Of a DNA stretch of 64,000 nucleotides, positions 58,229 to 64,000 are shown piece by piece. Source of the DNA: Procambarus clarkii (taxonomy: Eukaryota > Arthropoda > Malacostraca > Decapoda > Cambaridae); assembly GCF_040958095.1 (NCBI RefSeq), contig NC_091175.1:22460175-22524174 (forward strand). Direction: 5' to 3'. A model generated the notes under the pieces. It worked only from the letters and a program-made list of their open reading frames with translations, ran no database searches and was not told where the DNA came from. The translations under genes and the position numbers were made by a program. The stretch's first letter is position 1; the number at the start of each line of letters is the position of its first letter.

Positions 58229-60506
58229 AAACACTCAGTACACCCTGCGCACACTCAGTACACCCTGCGCACACTCACTTGCACACTCAGTACACCCTGC
58301 GCACACTCACTTGCACACTCAGTACACCCTGCGCACACTCAGTACACCCTGCGCACACTCACTTGCACACTCAGTACACCCTGCGCACACTCACTTGCAC
58401 ACTCAGTACACCCTGCGCACACTCACTTGCACACTCAGTACACCCTGCGCACACTCACTTGCACACTCAGTACACCCTGCGCACACTCACTTGCACACTC
58501 AGTACACCCTGCGCACACTCACTTGCACACTCAGTACACCCTGCGCACACTCACTTGCACACTCAGTACACCCTGCGCACACTCACTTGCACACTCAGTA
58601 CACCCTGCGCACACTCACTTGCACACTCAGTACACCCTGCGCACACTCACTTGCACACTCAGTACACCCTGCGCACACTCACTTGCACACTCAGTACACC
58701 CTGCGCACACTCACTTGCACACTCAGTACACCCTGCGCACACTCACTTGCACACTCAGTACACCCTGCGCACACTCACTTGCACACTCAGTACACCCTGC
58801 GCACACTCACTTGCACACTCAGTACACCCTGCGCACACTCACTTGCACACTCAGTACACCCTGCGCACACTCACTTGCACACTCAGTACACCCTGCGCAC
58901 ACTCACTTGCACACTCAGTACACCCTGCGCACACTCACTTGCACACTCAGTACACCCTGCGCACACTCACTTGCACACTCAGTACACCCTGCGCACACTC
59001 ACTTGCACACTCAGTACACCCTGCGCACACTCACTTGCACACTCAGTACACCCTGCGCACACTCACTTGCACACTCAGTACACCCTGCGCACACTCACTT
59101 GCACACTCAGTACACCCTGCGCACACTCACTTGCACACTCAGTACACCCTGCGCACACTCAGTACACCCTGCGCACACTCACTTGCACACTCAGTACACC
59201 CTGCGCACACTCAGTACACCCTGCGCACACTCACTTGCACACTCAGTACACCCTGCGCACACTCAGTACACCCTGCGCACACTCACTTGCACACTCAGTA
59301 CACCCTGCGCACACTCAGTACACCCTGCGCACACTCACTTGCACACTCAGTACACCCTGCGCACACTCACTTGCACACTCAGTACACCCTGTGCACACTC
59401 ACTTGCACACTCAGTACACCCTGCGCACACTCACTTGCACACTCAGTACACCCTGCGCACACTCACTTGCACACTCAGTACACCCTGCGCACACTCACTT
59501 GCACACTCAGTACACCCTGCGCACACTCACTTGCACACTCAGTACACCCTGCGCACACTCACTTGCACACTCAGTACACCCTGCGCACACTCACTTGCAC
59601 ACTCAGTACACCCTGCGCACACTCACTTGCACACTCAGTACACCCTGCGCACACTCACTTGCACACTCAGTACACCCTGCGCACACTCAGTACACCCTGC
59701 GCACACTCACTTGCACACTCAGTACACCCTGCGCACACTCAGTACACCCTGCGCACACTCACTTGCACACTCAGTACACCCTGCGCACACTCACTTGCAC
59801 ACTCAGTACACCCTGCGCACACTCACTTGCACACTCAGTACACCCTGCGCACACTCACTTGCACACTCAGTACACCCTGCGCACACTCACTCGCACACTC
59901 AGTACACCCTGCGCACACTCAGTACACCCTGCGCACACTCACTTGCACACTCAGTACACCCTGCGCACACTCACTTGCACACTCAGTACACCCTGCGCAC
60001 ACTCAGTACACCCTGCGCACACTCACTTGCACACTCAGTACACCCTGCGCACACTCACTTGCACACTCAGTACACCCTGCGCACACTCACTTGCACACTC
60101 AGTACACCCTGCGCACACTCACTTGCACACTCAGTACACCCTGCGCACACTCACTTGCACACTCAGTACACCCTGCGCACACTCACTTGCACACTCAGTA
60201 CACCCTGCGCACACTCACTTGCACACTCAGTACACCCTGCGCACACTCACTTGCACACTCAGTACACCCTGCGCACACTCACTTGCACACTCAGTACACC
60301 CTGCGCACACTCACTTGCACACTCAGTACACCCTGCGCACACTCACTTGCACACTCAGTACACCCTGCGCACACTCACTTGCACACTCAGTACACCCTGC
60401 GCACACTCACTTGCACACTCAGTACACCCTGCGCACACTCACTTGCACACTCAGTACACCCTGCGCACACTCACTTGCACACTCAGTACACCCTGCGCAC
60501 ACTCAC
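58229..60506. repeat. 32-bp minisatellite, 2.3 kb (about 70 units)
   Basis: Unit acactcagtacaccctgcgc plus acactcacttgc. A 20-bp short form without the last 12 bp is dispersed and clustered at 59150-59330. Because 32 is not a multiple of three but all three frames lack stops, three plus frames of over 740 codons exist; none is a gene. On the minus strand each unit has CAA|GTGAGT. Confidence 0.98.
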
Positions 60507-62580
60507 AGTCAGCTAGATCTTAGTCAATATCCATTGAGAGTCTAGCATCCCTCAAGAATCTCAGAAACCATGCTCCTGTTTATATATTTATTAATAAACT
60601 TGTTCACATATAGTCTAAGAGTATCTTAGCCCTCATTAACTATGCAGATGGGTACTTATCACGAGGACTGTGCCAGTAGGCCTATATAGATCTTGGAAGG
60701 GATATGAGACAGACTAAGATTAGAAGGTGTAAAGTAATGTTTTACAGAGCAGTTCAAGCGCATGACCAATATCATTACAAATGTTACTTGAAGTAAGTTT
60801 GTACGAATGATGTTGTTAGCACGTAATCAGATCAGAAAAGGAATATCCAATCTACAAATTATGATTATATATATACTGAAGTATATAATTAGTGAGGAGA
60901 TTGCTATCATAGCCTAAACTAACTAGCAGCTTATCACCTGAACTCAGTCGTATTTACGTTATTGCTTGGCAATAATTCATTGCTTTGTAGTTTTTGTCTG
61001 TCTCAAAACAGCAAGGTGAGACCAGCCTGAGTTATACACAATGCATACACAATACACACACAATAAAGGGCACACAGGGTAAGTAGCGGTTGTGCAAAAT
61101 AAACACAGAGTTCAGTCAGCAACACAGAAAATTCCCAAAGAAATGTATTTATATCACTATTTGGTAGGATTGAATGTTATGTGTAGTATTTAATATTAGC
61201 CATGTTACGTTCTTATTATTATATCGATTCTCTTTTGTTTTTATTCACCTTATGTTTTTACATAATGTTTTGACCTGGAGTTTATAACGGTCAGCTTCCT
61301 CTTCCTAGCCTAAGCTACTCTATTAAGTAAAAATAGCCTAAGTTACTCTATTAAGTAGAAATAGCCTAAGGTACTCTATTAAGTAGAAATAGCCTAAGCT
61401 ACTCTATTTTAGTAGAAATAGCCTAAGCTACTCTATTTAGTAGAAATAGCCTAATCTACTCTATTTTAGTAGAAATAGCCTAAGCTACTCTATTTAGTAG
61501 AAATAGCCTAATCTACTCTATTTAAGTAGAAATAGCCTAAGCTACTCTATTAAGTAGAAATAGTCTAATCTACTCTATTAAGTAGAAGTAGCCTAAGCTA
61601 CTCTATTTTAGTAGAAATAGCGTAATCTACTCTAGTAAGTAGAAATAGCCTTAGCTATTCTATCCCTTTGAGATGTATTTTATTGTCTCAATAAACGTAC
61701 TTAAATTTGAACCTAGGCCGAACCATAGCACTTTTATTCTTGGCATGGTAATTAAGAGAGTTTAAGAACCTAACATGTTCTAAATAAATGTTAGCGTGAT
61801 GAACAGGGAGACATGCTCATGAGTTGAACATCCACACACACAGTAGAGAAGCGTCCTTGACATAGTAAACAATGCCAAGGGAAAGCAGACAAAAAAAATA
61901 TTTCAATTTATCTTCGGAAACTCGGTGAGAGCTGTGACTCCTGCCTCATAATTATTGGTTAACTTTAACATCATTAATTCTCATTAATGAAATATGGAAC
62001 TAAGAACTATGGAACTAACACTCTACGGGCTCACCATAGCCAGTGCTACCTGGGCCTTATTGTTCCAGATAGCGAATCTTAAACAACATTTACTTCTCAA
62101 GAACAGGATCAACCCCCTCCAAAAATATATTCCTGGGTGCTTGAGGGTGCTGAGTGAGGCAGTGTGACCCACACCTCAGCCAACGAGGAACTCAATGAGC
62201 ATTAACGCAACTATTTACGAAACCTGTACATCTTTTCTCAATCATGGCGGCTGTTTTAATGTTTATTAAATACTTTGCGCGCTCCGAAGTAATATGAGGT
62301 TGTTTACAACAATAATAACCTTAGGTTGTGAAGTTCAAAGTTCGTAAACTGTTTAATGTAAACAAAGCCGCCATGGTTAAGGAAAGATGGACAGGTTCCG
62401 GAAATGGACGCGTACTGGGCCAAGTCCTGGGCGAAGACCAAATTTCCAGACTAATTCTTCCAAATAGTAGTCTCGGGGAGTACTGTGAGAACATTAGAAC
62501 GAGGAATACATCACTATCGTCACGTGTGGCCACTATTTACTCAACCTCAACTCAATGAGCTGCGTGTATTTCGTTCTCTT
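60507..62580. other. No gene seen; 27-bp repeat and repeat relics
   Basis: 61310-61660 holds about 13 degenerate copies of agtagaaatagcctaagcta plus ctctatt, with internal dyad symmetry. 62020-62095 is a copy of the 56-bp family and 62200-62400 a diverged MITE (copy 4). AT-rich otherwise. Confidence 0.65.
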
Positions 62581-62584
62581 CAGG

Positions 62585-62660
62585 CAACTAGAAAGGCGGG
62601 ATCCAAGAGCTAACAGCTCGATCCTGCAGGCACAGATAGTAAACACACACACACACAAGT
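62585..62660 (+). mobile_element. Very short 3' end of the (AC)n-tailed LINE
   Basis: actagaaaggcgggatccaa, gctcgatcctgcaggcacag, then atagtaa and (AC)n. It is the LINE 1-type end only, about 60 bp, again followed by (AC)n. Confidence 0.82.
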
Positions 62661-62699
62661 GGACCCACCTCGGCTTCAATATTTACCCACAAATAACCG

Positions 62700-63060
62700 C
62701 AGACTATACGGCACTACGGGCGACGTGCTTGCCTACCCCGGCTTGACCAGCAGTCCCTCTCGGTCTCTCCTGATAAACTTGTGCGACACACGCGGCTTTC
62801 ACAATACTGCCAACACAAGGCTCCTGTGTGCCCGCCGCCTGGGGCGTGGGCGGCTTTGTTGACATAACCTTGTGGCTGAAATGTTCCTCTGGATCCGCGT
62901 TCTGCTGCTGCTGCTGCTGCTGCTGCTGGTGGTGCTGCTGGTGGTGCCTTGCTCGTTGTCGTTCTTTCTGTGCTTGCTGTTGTCCAGGGCCTGCCATGGG
63001 TTGCTTGGTGTTGCCATGGGTCGCTTGGTGTTGCCATGGGTTGCTTGGTTGCTACCCTGA
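62700..63060. other. Possible exon or CTG-repeat region (unassigned)
   Basis: A (CTG)n run of about 10 units at 62902-62935 is open in all minus frames (poly-Q, poly-A or poly-S) and in plus (poly-L). The minus frame with AAGTQEPCVGSIVKAACV has coding-like composition, but there is no membrane segment and no match I recognise. Confidence 0.3.
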
Positions 63061-63061
63061 T

Positions 63062-64000
63062 TTGGTTGGCACTGTCCTGGACTGCTTGGTGTCTACCCTA
63101 AGCTGCTTGGTACTGTCCTGGACTGCTTGGTACTGTCCTGGACTGCTTGGTACTGTCCAGGACAGCTTGGTACTGTCCTGGACTGCTTGGTACTGTCCTG
63201 GACTGCTTGGTACTGTCCTGGACTGCTTGGTACTGTCCTGGACTGCTTGGTACTGTCCTGGACTGCTTGGTACTGTCCAGGACAGCTTGGTACTGTCCTG
63301 GACTGCTTGGTACTGTCCTGGACTGCTTGGTACTGTCCTGGACTGCTTGGTACTGTCCTGGACTGCTTGGTACTGTCCTGGACTGCTTGGTACTGTCCTG
63401 GACTGCTTGGCACTGTCCTGGACTGCTTGGTGCTGTCCTGGACTGCTTGGTACTGTCCTGGACTGCTTGGTACTGTCCTGGACTGCTTGGCAGTGTCCTG
63501 GACTGCTTGGTACTGTCCTGGACTGCTTGGTACTGTCCTGGACTGCTTGGTACTGTCCTGGACTGCTTGGTACTGTCCTGGACTGCTTGGTACTGTCCTG
63601 GACTGCTTGACACTGTCCTGGACTGCTTGGTACTGTCCTGGACTGCTTGGTACTGTCCTGGACTGCTTGGTACTGTCCTGGACTGCTTGGTAGTGTCCTG
63701 GACTGCTTGGTACTGTCCTGGACTGCTTGGTACTGTCCTGGACTGCTTGGTACTGTCCTGGACTGCTTGGTACTGTCCTGGACTGCTTGGTACTGTCCTG
63801 GACTGCTTGGTACTGTCCTGGACTGCTTGGTACTGTCCTGGACTGCTTGGTACTGTCCTGGACTGCTTGGTACTGTCCTGGACTTCTTGGTACTGTCCTG
63901 GACTGCTTGGCACTGTCCTGGACTGCTTGGTACTGTCCTGGACTGCTTGGCACTGTCCTGGACTGCTTGGTACTGTCCTGGACTGCTTGGTACTGTCCTG
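63062..64000. repeat. 20-bp minisatellite, continues off the right edge (at least 47 copies)
   Basis: Unit tggactgcttggtactgtcc, very homogeneous; a cca/gac variant (tgtccaggacagcttgg) occurs twice, 120 bp apart, indicating block duplication. All long frames on both strands are artefacts. Confidence 0.98.

Noticed and set aside
58175..60545. Three overlapping plus frames of over 740 codons
   Set aside because: The 32-bp unit has no stop in any plus frame; three equally long frames over the same bases exclude a gene.
62704..63037. Poly-Q/poly-A frame as first exon of gene A
   Set aside because: Open in all three minus frames because of the CTG run, no membrane segment, no recognisable homology; a phase-1 donor in one frame is weak evidence.

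Overview
This window looks like nuclear DNA of a decapod crustacean, most likely a crayfish or close relative. The reasons are the lack of long non-repetitive host ORFs, small exons with GT-AG borders, very many 18-56 bp minisatellites, tracts of TTAGG-type (arthropod telomere) repeat inside foldback elements, tRNA-derived SINEs, CR1-like LINEs and Penelope-like elements (PLEs). I assign the organism from these patterns only; no species-level marker was tested.

Host genes. Everything host-coding that I can support is on the minus strand. Gene A spans 43641 to 14721. I reconstructed eleven exons (numbered 2-12), and every exon-exon phase fits. They encode about 633 residues of a POMGNT1-like protein (protein O-linked-mannose beta-1,2-N-acetylglucosaminyltransferase 1, family GT13): luminal stem, ILEI/FAM3-like carbohydrate-binding domain, then the glycosyltransferase domain with an EDD metal motif. 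Its first exon (cytoplasmic tail and membrane anchor) was not found. Gene B is a tandem paralogue about 11 kb downstream on the same strand. Only its exons 1 (3616-3409, signal anchor) and 2 (2105-1981, stem) are in the window; the rest lies past the left edge. Both genes use the same exon 2/3 boundary position and phase.

Layout. 1-3616: 27-bp array and gene B 5' part. 3617-14720: intergenic, with a decayed CR1-like LINE (4400-6070), a palindromic element inside a 56-bp array (7150-7915), MITEs, a decayed PLE (9600-10555), a TA-flanked foldback (12243-12630) and a 19-bp array. 14721-43641: gene A, its introns filled with minisatellites, SINEs, an intact LINE ORF (31913-28951), a 2.3-kb 30-bp array and a PLE palindrome (41146-42456). 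43642-64000: upstream of gene A exon 2, with a second LINE, a 33-bp array, a second PLE palindrome (49932-51012), an 18-bp array, two more LINE pieces, a 2.3-kb 32-bp array and a 20-bp array running off the right edge.

Most notable signals: (1) four different repeat families carry a hammerhead-ribozyme-shaped motif with paired stems that differ between families, including an apparent C3-G8 to U3-A8 swap in the core; (2) every LINE copy of one family is bounded by (AC)n/(GT)n; (3) the 27-bp array beside gene B exon 2 repeats a consensus 5' splice site more than 70 times; (4) minisatellites, microsatellites or insertions lie within tens of bases of most gene A exon borders, and one forms the C-terminal codons, stop and 3' UTR.
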